In this document: positions 53,606 through 62,022 of the stretch, in pieces
Position numbering within the stretch: the first letter of the stretch is position 1
Layout of the letters: each line of letters opens with the position of its first letter
Source of the DNA: JAJFKB01 sp965230515
GTDB lineage: Bacteria > Pseudomonadota > Gammaproteobacteria > Pseudomonadales > IMCC2047
Length of the DNA stretch: 64,000 nucleotides
NCBI GenBank assembly: GCA_965230515.1
Contig: OZ246007.1
Coordinates: 2,914,001-2,978,000 of the forward strand
Reading direction: 5' to 3'
Position numbers and translations under genes: made by a program
Notes under the pieces: model-generated
What the model was told of the DNA's origin: nothing
The model's input: the letters and a program-made list of their open reading frames with translations, nothing else
The model's database searches: none

Positions 53606-54682
53606 ATGAGTGATGTAAAAGTAGGTGTCATTTTCAAGTCCTATGAGCCGATGTCAGCGATCAAGAAGTATGCGGCGCTGACCGAAGAGATGGGTTATCA
53701 GGGTGGTTTCTGGATTGCTGAAGCCTATCACTGGTTCCGTCAGTATGGTCTGGAAGCACGGGGTTGTTTTGGTACCCTGGCGGCAGCGATTGGCGCGACC
53801 AAAAACATCCCGATTGGTCTGGGTATTACTTCACCTTACATCCGTCACCCTACCGTACTGGCTGCAGAAGCGGTTGGCATGGACGAACTGTCTGATGGTC
53901 GTTTCATCATGGGTATCGGTGTGGGTAAAGTGGGAATCGAATACCTGGAGTATGACATTAAAGAGATGCCACCAGTTCGTATCCACCAGGAGTCAATGGA
54001 CATTATGCGTCAGGTATTCACTGGTGAGCACTATGAATACAAAGGTGAATTCTTTGAATCCACGATGCCGGCCTATGACCGTGTAGCGGATGGGCTGCGT
54101 ACTGATATTCCTGTATATGTAGGTGCAACCGGACCTTTCATGCAGAAACTGGCGGGTCGTTCCAGTGACGGTATGCTGTTAGCTGGTCTGACTTCACCTG
54201 CGTTTGTGAAGTACGCGATTGATAACATGAAAGCTGGTGCCGAGAAGAAAGGCCGTAGCCTGGATGCAGACTTCCCCGTAGGAGGAGTGATTCTGGCGGC
54301 CTGTAGTAAAGATGGCAAGAAAGCCAAGGACGCAACACGTCGTTCTACCGGTACTTACGTGGTGAACAAGCTGCGTAACATTAAAAATGATGTGATTCTG
54401 GCTGGTTCCGGATTGCCTGACGAAGCCTGGGATCCGTTCCGCAAGGCGATTGAAGAGGGAACAGACGATAACGTAACGCACCTGGTTACCGACGAGATGC
54501 AGCGTAAGTTCACTGTGATTTCCGGTACTCCGGATGAGTGCGCGGAAATCACTCAGGAACTGATCGATTCCGGTCTGAATCTACCTCTGCTTGAAGTGGT
54601 TGGTGCGAGCGAAGAAGACAATCTGGAAAGTGTACGTTTGTTCGGTGAAGCGGTCATGCCGCAGCTGAAACCGGCTTCTTAA
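53592..54682 (+). repeat. Direct repeat copy 1 (1,091 bp, contains the whole oxidoreductase gene)
   Basis: Bases 53592-54682 match 62023-63113. By eye there are only eight single-base differences: seven are silent and one changes residue 121. The match starts at the TAGGAG ribosome binding site and ends exactly at the stop codon. Flanks are unrelated. Confidence 0.95.
53606..54682 (+). CDS. Luciferase-like (LLM) F420-dependent oxidoreductase, copy 1
   Basis: A 358-residue protein resembling methylene-tetrahydromethanopterin reductase and other F420-dependent members of the luciferase-like monooxygenase superfamily. Features are the early GVIFKSYEPM, the IGLGITSPYIRHPTVLAAEA strand-helix and LSDGRFIMGIGVGKVG, which parallels the Mer pattern TNPYVRSP / LSNGRATLGIGPG. 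Such enzymes transfer hydride between F420 and an organic substrate. It is the first gene of the plus-strand operon and is nearly identical to the gene at 62037, differing only at residue 121 (Met here). F420 use is inferred from family and from fbiC and the F420:NADP oxidoreductase nearby. Confidence 0.85.
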   Translation: MSDVKVGVIFKSYEPMSAIKKYAALTEEMGYQGGFWIAEAYHWFRQYGLEARGCFGTLAAAIGATKNIPIGLGITSPYIRHPTVLAAEAVGMDELSDGRFIMGIGVGKVGIEYLEYDIKEMPPVRIHQESMDIMRQVFTGEHYEYKGEFFESTMPAYDRVADGLRTDIPVYVGATGPFMQKLAGRSSDGMLLAGLTSPAFVKYAIDNMKAGAEKKGRSLDADFPVGGVILAACSKDGKKAKDATRRSTGTYVVNKLRNIKNDVILAGSGLPDEAWDPFRKAIEEGTDDNVTHLVTDEMQRKFTVISGTPDECAEITQELIDSGLNLPLLEVVGASEEDNLESVRLFGEAVMPQLKPAS

Positions 54683-54706
54683 TCGGCCGATAGTATTCAG
54701 AGTCAG

Positions 54707-54728
54707 CCTGCGGGCATAGGTCCGCAGG
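54707..54728 (+). terminator. Stem-loop after LLM copy 1
   Basis: CCTGCGG (54707-54713) and CCGCAGG (54722-54728) pair across an 8-base loop. The following TTTGATG is only a weak U-run, so read-through or RNA processing is as likely as termination. Confidence 0.5.
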
Positions 54729-54816
54729 TTTGATGATTGATTGAAACACACTGCGAATCATGGCAATTCCGGCTTACCCGCCGGGGTTGGTAACCCATTA
54801 AAAGGAACCTAAAGTA

Positions 54817-55740
54817 ATGAAGTTAGTAACCTTTCAAATTAAAGAAACGGGTGCACAGACCATCGGTGCTTACACCGAAGACGGATATGTGGATCTGGTC
54901 GCGATTACTGGCGGCGAACTACCGAACAATATGGTCGAATTTTTAAATGGTGGCGAAGCCAACATGGAGCGTGCACGCAAGGCGCTGGCAGAAAAAGATG
55001 TCAAAAGTTGTTCAGGCAACTGCCTGTATCAGGAAGAGCAAGTGGTGCAGAAAGCGCCGGTTCGACCAGGAAAGCTTATCCATACCTCCTGTAACTTTGA
55101 TGCCCACCTTTCCGAGCTGACTGAATGGCAGGCTCCTGAGTGGAAAGAGCACGGCTGGGGTGATTTTCACTTTGAGCATCCGACTGGATTTCTCGAAGCG
55201 CCTTCCTGTATTGTTGCCAACAACGAAGGTATTCGCATTCCCCGCTTTACCCAGCAACTGGACCACGAAATTGAAGTGGGTATTGTGATTGGTAAAACGG
55301 CCAAGTGTGTGACCCCTGAAGAAGCGCTGGACTATGTGGCTGGTTTGACCATCTTTAACGATGTTTCTGCCCGCGATATTCAGGCCCGCGAGCATGCCAA
55401 CAAGGTTATTTTGATGGGTAAAAGTTTTGACGGTTCCTGTCCCTTGGGGCCTTGGCTGGTAACGCTGGATGAGATAGAAGATGTTAATAATCTGGCGATG
55501 GAATTGAAAGTGAATGGTAATACTCACCAAAAATCCAATACCAGCGAAACACACTACAACATACAGCAACTGGTTTCCTGGTGGTCTGAAATGACGCTGG
55601 AGCCAGGTGACGTGATCTCCACCGGTTCTCCCCCGGGTGTTATATCCGGCCAGGAAAATCCTGAGTGGCTCAAGCCGGGTGATGTGGTCGATTGTTATGT
55701 CGAGAAACTGGGCCATCTGGTCACTCCTATTATTGAGTAA
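54817..55740 (+). CDS. Fumarylacetoacetate hydrolase (FAH)-family protein
   Basis: A 307-residue member of the FAH superfamily. The C-terminal catalytic domain has LDHEIEVGIVIGKTAKCV (E-x-E metal ligands), FNDVSARDIQ and GKSFDGSCPLGPWL (aspartate ligand), with ISTGSPPGVI. Members hydrolyse, decarboxylate or isomerise 2,4-dioxo acids with Mg2+. In this operon it probably acts on an open-chain oxo acid late in the pathway. The true substrate cannot be read from sequence. Confidence 0.88.
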   Translation: MKLVTFQIKETGAQTIGAYTEDGYVDLVAITGGELPNNMVEFLNGGEANMERARKALAEKDVKSCSGNCLYQEEQVVQKAPVRPGKLIHTSCNFDAHLSELTEWQAPEWKEHGWGDFHFEHPTGFLEAPSCIVANNEGIRIPRFTQQLDHEIEVGIVIGKTAKCVTPEEALDYVAGLTIFNDVSARDIQAREHANKVILMGKSFDGSCPLGPWLVTLDEIEDVNNLAMELKVNGNTHQKSNTSETHYNIQQLVSWWSEMTLEPGDVISTGSPPGVISGQENPEWLKPGDVVDCYVEKLGHLVTPIIE

Positions 55741-55753
55741 ATCAGTTCGTAAT

Positions 55754-55780
55754 GCCGTAGCGTTCTAAACGCGTTACGGC
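55754..55780 (+). terminator. Stem-loop after the FAH-family gene
   Basis: GCCGTAGCG (55754-55762) pairs with CGTTACGGC (55772-55780) with one G-U pair and a 9-base loop. There is no clear U-run, and the next gene starts 30 bases downstream. Confidence 0.45.
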
Positions 55781-55810
55781 AGCGTTTCAAATTTCATTGA
55801 GGGAAAGAGT

Positions 55811-57082
55811 ATGGCAACGGTAGATAACAATCTTGTCGCCAAGGCTATTGAGCAGATTGACCGTGACCGGTTGATAAAAATGGTGATGGATCTGGTGGAT
55901 ATCCCCAGTCCAACAGGTTATGAAGGCGATTGCGCCAAAGCAGTTCATCAAATGTTGGGTGAAGCCAATTATGATTCTGTACTGCAACCCGTTGGTGACG
56001 AACGCTATAACGCGGTTGGACGCTGGCAAGGCCAGGGTGGTGGTAAGTCATTAATGTTTAATGGACACCTGGATACCTCTTTTGGCCCGGAACAGGCACA
56101 TCGCGGACTGGGTTATCAGTGTAAAGGTACGCTGGTTGATGATGAATGGATCTATGGCATGGGCTCCTTCAATATGAAGAGCGCCATGGCTACCTACATC
56201 ATGGCCTCTGAGTGTATTCAAAAGGCCGGAATCAAACTGGGCGGAGACGTCGTGATTGCGGGTGTTGCTGGCGAAATCGAAAAAGCACCTGTTAATGATC
56301 ATGAAGGCCCGATGTATCAGGGTTACGGTGTTGGTACCAAATACGCCATCACTCATGGTGCGATTGCGGATTATTGTATTTTGGGTGAGCCGACCAATCT
56401 GATGCTGATTGGCCAGCATTGCGGTAGTTGCTGGGTGAAAATCACTGTTCCCGGACACCTGATTCATACAGCGTGGTCAGATGTGGATAAAAATGCCATT
56501 AACAAATCACGCAAGGTGCTGGACGCCATTCATGAATGGATACCGGATTATCTGGATCGTAATACTCTGGATGATGGATTCCAGCCAAAGGTTAACGTCT
56601 CTGCGATTGAAGGTGGTTGGTCATGGCGCGGTGCGCGTACTCCGGATAACTGTGTGATTTATATGGATGTACGTACCCTGCCTGATAAGTTTCCTCTGGA
56701 AGCTTATAATGAAGTGCGCAGTCTGGTCGATGGTTTGGTTTCAAAAAATCCTGAGTTACAGGGCACCAAAGTTGAAACTTTCATGACCACGCCAGGTACT
56801 TCAATTCCGCAAGATCATGATTTAATCCAGAATATCGTTCAGGCTCATACTGATCAGTTGGGTGAAGCACCTAAACGTGGAACAGAAGTCTGGATGTCTG
56901 ATGCGGCACATATGAATCGTTACGGCATTCCAACCGTCAACTATGGTTCGGCGGGACGTATTCGCACCGGAGGTGGTGGCTTTTCCACGCACCAGGGTGA
57001 GGCTGTCCATATTGGTGATATGATGGATATCATTAAAGTCTATATCCAGTGCATGATGCAGATTTGTGGTGTTGTGGAATAG
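55811..57082 (+). CDS. M20-family metallohydrolase (ArgE/DapE-like)
   Basis: A 423-residue zinc hydrolase. The metal-binding sites are MFNGHLDTSFG (H-x-D), GMGSFNMKSAMATY, GVAGEIEKAP (acidic catalytic pair) and, near the end, the histidine of VHIGDMM or SDAAHMNRYG. Family enzymes cleave amide bonds of N-acyl or N-carbamoyl amino acids and dipeptides. Next to a nucleobase-type permease and an LLM enzyme, an N-acyl or N-carbamoyl intermediate is a fitting substrate, but this is inference. It ends before a strong terminator. Confidence 0.86.
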   Translation: MATVDNNLVAKAIEQIDRDRLIKMVMDLVDIPSPTGYEGDCAKAVHQMLGEANYDSVLQPVGDERYNAVGRWQGQGGGKSLMFNGHLDTSFGPEQAHRGLGYQCKGTLVDDEWIYGMGSFNMKSAMATYIMASECIQKAGIKLGGDVVIAGVAGEIEKAPVNDHEGPMYQGYGVGTKYAITHGAIADYCILGEPTNLMLIGQHCGSCWVKITVPGHLIHTAWSDVDKNAINKSRKVLDAIHEWIPDYLDRNTLDDGFQPKVNVSAIEGGWSWRGARTPDNCVIYMDVRTLPDKFPLEAYNEVRSLVDGLVSKNPELQGTKVETFMTTPGTSIPQDHDLIQNIVQAHTDQLGEAPKRGTEVWMSDAAHMNRYGIPTVNYGSAGRIRTGGGGFSTHQGEAVHIGDMMDIIKVYIQCMMQICGVVE

Positions 57083-57110
57083 ATCATTAGTAGCGTTTGT
57101 TTGAAGTAAT

Positions 57111-57149
57111 CATCTGCCGCACTCCAGGGTGCGGCAGATGAAGTTTTTT
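57111..57149 (+). terminator. Intrinsic terminator between the M20 hydrolase and fbiC
   Basis: CATCTGCCGCAC (57111-57122) and GTGCGGCAGATG (57129-57140) form a perfect 12-bp stem with a 6-base loop. AAG and then six Ts follow. Confidence 0.88.
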
Positions 57150-57225
57150 CATAGAATATGCCAGTCCAGGCGGTGGGAGAAAGTGTTTCCGTTGACAGGT
57201 ATAGACATACAATCAGGTATTTATA

Positions 57226-59643
57226 ATGTCGAACCCCAAGCAGGTCATTGACGCGGTTATTCAAGGTCTTCCTGTCAGCCAGACTGACGCCTTAGCATTA
57301 GCCAATTTTAACGAACTGGATCTGCTGCTGGAGGCGGCAACTCAAATAAGAGACCAGGGGCATCCCTCGGTTATCACCTATTCACCGAAAGTTTTTATAC
57401 CCCTCACGCATCTTTGCCGGGATGTGTGCCACTATTGCACCTTTGCCAATCCTCCACGACCGGGAGAAGCGCTTTATATGTCGCGAGAAGAGATTTTGAA
57501 GGTTGCTCGTGAAGGTGCTGAAGCCGGTTGTCATGAGGCCTTGTTTACATTGGGTGATAAGCCTGAATTACGATATCGTTCGGCGCGGGAAGCCTTAAAA
57601 GCATTGGGTCATGAAACGACTGTCTCCTATTTGGCTGAGATGGCGCAGTTAGTCTTTGAGGAAACCGGATTATTACCCCATGTCAATCCCGGGGTGCTGA
57701 CGCGTAATGAGCTCGCCATGTTACGCTCGGTGTCTGTTTCTCAAGGTATGATGCTGGAAAGTGGGTCCGAGCGTTTGTGTGAAAAAGGGATGCCACACTA
57801 CGGTTCCCCGGATAAGCATCCCTATGTCAGGCTGGGTTCGCTGGCCGCAGCAGGTGCCGTTAAAGTGCCAATGACTTCCGGAATTCTAATCGGTATTGGT
57901 GAAACCCGTCGGGAACGCATTGAATCCATGCTCTCGCTGCGAGAGTTGGACGAGACATACGGCCATCTGCAAGAGCTGATTATTCAGAATTTCAGGCGCA
58001 AGCCGGACACTAAAATGCGCAATGCTCCTGAGCCATCGCTGGATGAGTTGCTTTGGACGATTGCAGTAGCACGTATTGTTTTTGGCGCTAAAGCCAATAT
58101 ACAGGCACCGCCGAACCTTTCTCCAGAGGCGTTGCCGGAAATCATACGAGCCGGTATCAATGATTGGGGTGGTATTTCTCCGGTGACGCCGGATCATGTG
58201 AATCCAGAGGCACCCTGGCCACACCTGGCGGTGATTTCCAGAGCGACGGAATCCGAAGGAAAAACGCTGGTGCCGCGGTTACCCATATACCCTGAATATA
58301 CTAAAGACCTGGATAGCTGGGTAGACAGTAAGTTACAGCCGCTGGTGTTGGATCAGATGGATGCAGAAGGCTATGCGCGAACTGGAAACTGGTCGCCGGG
58401 AAGCAGTACTGATATTGTCGCAGCAAAGCCATTGCGTTTTGCAAATTCAGCTGAGATTGCAAGTTCTGCACACTATCAATCTGAAATAAGCCGGTTGACC
58501 GATAAAGCGACCAGCGGTAAAAGGCTGGAAGAGAAAGAGATTAGTCGCCTGTTTAGTGCCCGGGGTCGTGATTTCGACCGGGTCTGTGGTGCTGCTGACG
58601 AGTTGCGACAGGCAGTCGTTGGTGACACGGTTACCTATATTGTTAACCGTAATATTAACTACACAAATATTTGCTATTTTAAATGTCAGTTCTGCGCTTT
58701 CTCAAAGGGGCGCAGTAATGACAGCCTGCGCGGTAAGGGTTATGACCTGCCTTTGCAGGAGATCCAGGAGCGGGTGACTGATGGCTGGCAGCGTGGTGCG
58801 ATCGAGGTTTGTTTGCAGGGAGGCATTCATCCGCACTACACGGGGAAAACCTATATAGACATCACTAAAGCCGTCAAAGAGGCGCAACCGGAGATGCATG
58901 TGCATGCGTTTTCTGCGCTGGAAATCTGGCAGGGTGCGCAGACTCTTGGGATTTCCGTGAAGTCGTTGCTCGAACAGCTAAAAGAAGCGGGTTTAGGAAC
59001 CTTGCCAGGTACCGCTGCGGAGATTTTGGACGATGAAATTAGGGATATTATCTGCCCTGACAAACTAAGAACGGAGCAGTGGCTGGAGATTATCCGGGCG
59101 GCGCATTCTGTCGGGTTGCCTACTACTGCGACGATTATGTACGGGCATGTTGAGCAACCGGTTCATTGGGCACGGCATCTGCTCAGATTGCGTGACCTGC
59201 AGGAAGAAACCGGCGGATTTACCGAGTTTGTGCCGCTGCCTTATGTGCACATGGAGGCGCCCATGTACCGTAAGGGAAAATCCCGTCGCGGGCCGACTTT
59301 CAGAGAAGCCATTCTGATGCATGCGGTTTCCCGGTTAACGCTATACCCCCACATTAACAATATTCAAACCTCCTGGGTGAAGATGGGCTATGAGGGTGTG
59401 AAAGCCTGTTTGAAGGCCGGTGTCAACGACATGGGTGGCACGTTGATGGATGAGAGTATCAGTCGAGCGGCTGGTGCCGCACATGGGCAGGAGATGAAGC
59501 CGGAGCAAATGATTGAGCTGATCGAGTCGCTAGGCAGAAAGGCGCAGCAACGGGACACTCAATATCGCCCCGTTGAATATAAGAGCCAGAGAATTCCTGT
59601 AGCTAACGAAGTCTGCGCTGCAGGCAGAGCAACGCTTAGCTAG
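57226..59643 (+). CDS. fbiC: FbiC: fused CofG/CofH radical-SAM synthase of the F420 chromophore (FO synthase)
   Basis: An 805-residue bifunctional radical-SAM protein. The N-terminal half (CofG-like) has the 4Fe-4S motif CRDVCHYC (C64, C68, C71). The C-terminal half (CofH-like) has CYFKCQFC (C483, C487, C490). Together they join tyrosine and 5-amino-6-ribitylaminouracil to make 7,8-didemethyl-8-hydroxy-5-deazariboflavin, the core of F420. The fusion order CofG-CofH and the length are those of actinobacterial FbiC. Unfused archaeal CofG and CofH would be separate genes. Its presence in a Gram-negative phenol degrader is notable. The tail-building genes (cofC, cofD, cofE) are not in the window. 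Confidence 0.95.
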   Translation: MSNPKQVIDAVIQGLPVSQTDALALANFNELDLLLEAATQIRDQGHPSVITYSPKVFIPLTHLCRDVCHYCTFANPPRPGEALYMSREEILKVAREGAEAGCHEALFTLGDKPELRYRSAREALKALGHETTVSYLAEMAQLVFEETGLLPHVNPGVLTRNELAMLRSVSVSQGMMLESGSERLCEKGMPHYGSPDKHPYVRLGSLAAAGAVKVPMTSGILIGIGETRRERIESMLSLRELDETYGHLQELIIQNFRRKPDTKMRNAPEPSLDELLWTIAVARIVFGAKANIQAPPNLSPEALPEIIRAGINDWGGISPVTPDHVNPEAPWPHLAVISRATESEGKTLVPRLPIYPEYTKDLDSWVDSKLQPLVLDQMDAEGYARTGNWSPGSSTDIVAAKPLRFANSAEIASSAHYQSEISRLTDKATSGKRLEEKEISRLFSARGRDFDRVCGAADELRQAVVGDTVTYIVNRNINYTNICYFKCQFCAFSKGRSNDSLRGKGYDLPLQEIQERVTDGWQRGAIEVCLQGGIHPHYTGKTYIDITKAVKEAQPEMHVHAFSALEIWQGAQTLGISVKSLLEQLKEAGLGTLPGTAAEILDDEIRDIICPDKLRTEQWLEIIRAAHSVGLPTTATIMYGHVEQPVHWARHLLRLRDLQEETGGFTEFVPLPYVHMEAPMYRKGKSRRGPTFREAILMHAVSRLTLYPHINNIQTSWVKMGYEGVKACLKAGVNDMGGTLMDESISRAAGAAHGQEMKPEQMIELIESLGRKAQQRDTQYRPVEYKSQRIPVANEVCAAGRATLS

Positions 59644-59723
59644 GAACAATTGCCCATAACAACAAGTTAGCGGTTTCCAAAGCAATTGAAATTGAATTCC
59701 CATATAAAAATTGAGGTTTGAAA

Positions 59724-60605
59724 ATGAAGCGACCAGAACAACGTTTTGAATATTCAGCGATGCCGGAACGTCCTCGATGGAAATTGCCGGGTGGAGCGAA
59801 GATAGCGGTTTATGCAGTGGTCAATGTGGAGGAGTGGGACATTGAAAAACCCATTGCCCGGGAGTATGTGACTTCTCCTGCCGGTGTGGTAACTGTACCC
59901 AATATACCTAACTGGGCCTGGCATGAATATGGAATGCGTGTCGGCATTTGGCGTTTAATGGATGCGCTGGGCAGTCGTGATCTTAAGGCCAGTGCGGCAA
60001 TTAACGCAAGGGTGTGTGAAGGGGCGGGAGAACCGGTGGCGCGAGCGATGCATGAGGCTGGCTGGCGATTTATTGGTCATGGTTACAACCAGGCTGCATT
60101 GCATACGGTGGAAGACCAGCAGGAGAATATCCGCAAGTCTTTTGAAGTTTTGTCGGAGTATACGGGTATAGCGCCGCAAGGTTGGCTGGGGCCTGGGCTG
60201 CATGGCACATTGGATACCATTGATTATCTGGCGGAAGCCGGATTTAAATTTGTCACCGATTGGCCGATGGATGAGCACCCGGTTGAACTGCGCACCAGCG
60301 GTGGACCGATGGTTGCACTGCCTTATACGATGGAGTTGAGTGACCTGCCAATGATGGTGGTGCATCAGCATCAGTCGAAAGTTTGGTTGGATCGTGTTGT
60401 TGACCAGTTTGATTGTCTCTATCAGGAAGGCGACCAGCAGCCGCGTGTTATGTCTATGAGCGTGCATCCCTATATTATGGGCGTGCCCCATCGAATTAAG
60501 TACTTTGAGCAGGCGTTGGATCACGTGCTTGGTCATGAAGATGTCTGGTTCGCCACTGCAGAAGAGATCTATGAGTGGTTTGCGAGCGGTGCGGGCGCAG
60601 AGTAA
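59724..60605 (+). CDS. Polysaccharide deacetylase-fold (NodB/PuuE-like) hydrolase
   Basis: A 293-residue protein of the NodB-homology family. It is closest in outline to the PuuE allantoinase group: KIAVYAVVNVEEWDIEK replaces the usual T-F-D-D start, EAGWRFIGHGYNQAALH provides the histidine motif, and MSVHPYIMGVPHRIKYF matches the C-terminal HP-x-G pattern of PuuE. PuuE opens cyclic ureides, so a cyclic amide or ureide ring-opening role fits the NCS1 permease in this locus. The ATG at 59724 is chosen because GAGG lies at 59712-59715. Confidence 0.82.
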   Translation: MKRPEQRFEYSAMPERPRWKLPGGAKIAVYAVVNVEEWDIEKPIAREYVTSPAGVVTVPNIPNWAWHEYGMRVGIWRLMDALGSRDLKASAAINARVCEGAGEPVARAMHEAGWRFIGHGYNQAALHTVEDQQENIRKSFEVLSEYTGIAPQGWLGPGLHGTLDTIDYLAEAGFKFVTDWPMDEHPVELRTSGGPMVALPYTMELSDLPMMVVHQHQSKVWLDRVVDQFDCLYQEGDQQPRVMSMSVHPYIMGVPHRIKYFEQALDHVLGHEDVWFATAEEIYEWFASGAGAE

Positions 60606-60721
60606 ATCAGATCGTTATCAGTCAACTTATTAAGCACTCGCAGACAAGACAGAAACAGGTTGTTGAATTAGTATCTGTATATCATTCTGGCTACTGTTAA
60701 GGCTTGAGAACATTTGAACAT

Positions 60722-60758
60722 AATGACCGCTGTGGTACCCCTCAGCGGTCATTGTTTT
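60722..60758 (+). terminator. Intrinsic terminator or attenuator before the homocitrate-synthase-like gene
   Basis: AATGACCGCTG (60722-60732) and CAGCGGTCATT (60743-60753) form a perfect 11-bp stem, and GTTTT follows. It ends only 30 bases before the next ATG, so it could also attenuate that gene. Confidence 0.75.
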
Positions 60759-60788
60759 ACCCTATCATTGAATACCGGAACTATTGTT

Positions 60789-61985
60789 ATGAGCACCACT
60801 ATTTCAAAAGATCAAATTTGGACCAGCGAACTGAATAATCGGGACGAAGTGCAGGCCGGATTCGACCGTTCTAAAACCATTCGTTTTTACGATACAACGC
60901 TGCGTGATGGCGAGCAATCAGTGGGCGTCTGCTTTACTCCAGAGGAAAAAGTTGCGATCGCCGATAAAATCGACGAGCTGGGTGTAGCGCGTATTGAATC
61001 AGGTTTTCCGCGAGTATCTCCGGAGGATACAAAAGCGGTTGAAGGCTTGTTGGCGTCCAATTACCGCTCAAAAATCTGGGGCTTTGCGCGCTGTGTGCAG
61101 GCTGATATTGATGCTCATATTGAGCTGGGCACTGAAGCTATTCTGATCGAAATATCCACTAGCGAAAGCAAAATGAAGGCCTATGGTTTTACTCGGGAAA
61201 AGGTCTTGGAAAAAGTAGCTGGTTCTGTCAAACATGCCAAAGCAAACGGAATCAAGCAGGTTAACTTCTTTGCGGTGGACAGCACGCGTAGCGACCTGGA
61301 ATTTCTTAAAAAAGTTTATCTGACAGCGATTGAAGCTGGCGCTGATGAGGTATCAGTTGTTGATACTATTGGTGCCTGCGCTCCAGAAGCTGTTGAGTAT
61401 CTAATTGGCCAGGTTAAGAGCTGGGTCGGAGACGTTCCTGTCCACTGGCACGGCCATAACGATTTTGGTTTGGCGACAGCTGCAGCTGTAGCGGCAGTAC
61501 GTGGTGGTGCTGACTGGATTCAGGGTACTATCAATGGCATGGGCGAGCGTGCTGGTAATGCGGATATCTGTGAAGTGGCACTGACTCTGCAGGCACTCTA
61601 TAACGTACCGGTTGAGATGGATTTGTCCAAAGCCCGCGAAGTTTCAAAGCTGGTGCAGCAAGCTGGTGGTTATACGGTTGATGGCTGGAAACCGGTTGTT
61701 GGAGAATATCTCTATACTCGTGAAAGCGGTGCAGTTGCCAGCCAGTTCCATACACCGGAAGCGATCGAACCATATTCAGCGGATATTGTGGCGGCTCAGC
61801 GAAAAATTGTATTGGGCAAGAAAAGTGGTCTGGACAGTGTGCGGATTAAGTCGGAAGAGCTTGGCTTGAATGTACCCAAGGAAAAATATGCTGAAATTCT
61901 TGCTGAAGTGAAGCAAAAGGCAACTGCAGCGCAACGCCTTATGACCGATGAAGAGTTCAAGGCAATTGTCGCGGCAGCGTTATAA
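60789..61985 (+). CDS. Homocitrate/isopropylmalate-synthase-like DRE-TIM metallolyase
   Basis: A 398-residue enzyme of the HMGL-like family. The N-terminal motif is IRFYDTTLRDGEQSVGVCF, with the metal-binding VHWHGHNDFGLATAAA and GTINGMGERAGNADICEV further on. Members condense acetyl-CoA with a 2-oxo acid (homocitrate, citramalate, isopropylmalate synthases). No C-terminal regulatory LeuA domain is present, so it is of the NifV/AksA size class. The ATG at 60789 is preferred: an upstream frame would begin inside the terminator hairpin. In this locus it may handle a 2-oxo acid; its direction and substrate are unknown. Confidence 0.84.
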   Translation: MSTTISKDQIWTSELNNRDEVQAGFDRSKTIRFYDTTLRDGEQSVGVCFTPEEKVAIADKIDELGVARIESGFPRVSPEDTKAVEGLLASNYRSKIWGFARCVQADIDAHIELGTEAILIEISTSESKMKAYGFTREKVLEKVAGSVKHAKANGIKQVNFFAVDSTRSDLEFLKKVYLTAIEAGADEVSVVDTIGACAPEAVEYLIGQVKSWVGDVPVHWHGHNDFGLATAAAVAAVRGGADWIQGTINGMGERAGNADICEVALTLQALYNVPVEMDLSKAREVSKLVQQAGGYTVDGWKPVVGEYLYTRESGAVASQFHTPEAIEPYSADIVAAQRKIVLGKKSGLDSVRIKSEELGLNVPKEKYAEILAEVKQKATAAQRLMTDEEFKAIVAAAL

Positions 61986-62022
61986 ATCCCAGAATTTTAA
62001 TTGGAAAATATAAGAATTTATT

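Noticed and set aside
57150..57225. TTGACA ... TACAAT as a promoter for fbiC
   Set aside because: The spacing is only 10 bases, too short for a sigma-70 promoter; a TATAAT further on overlaps the start codon.
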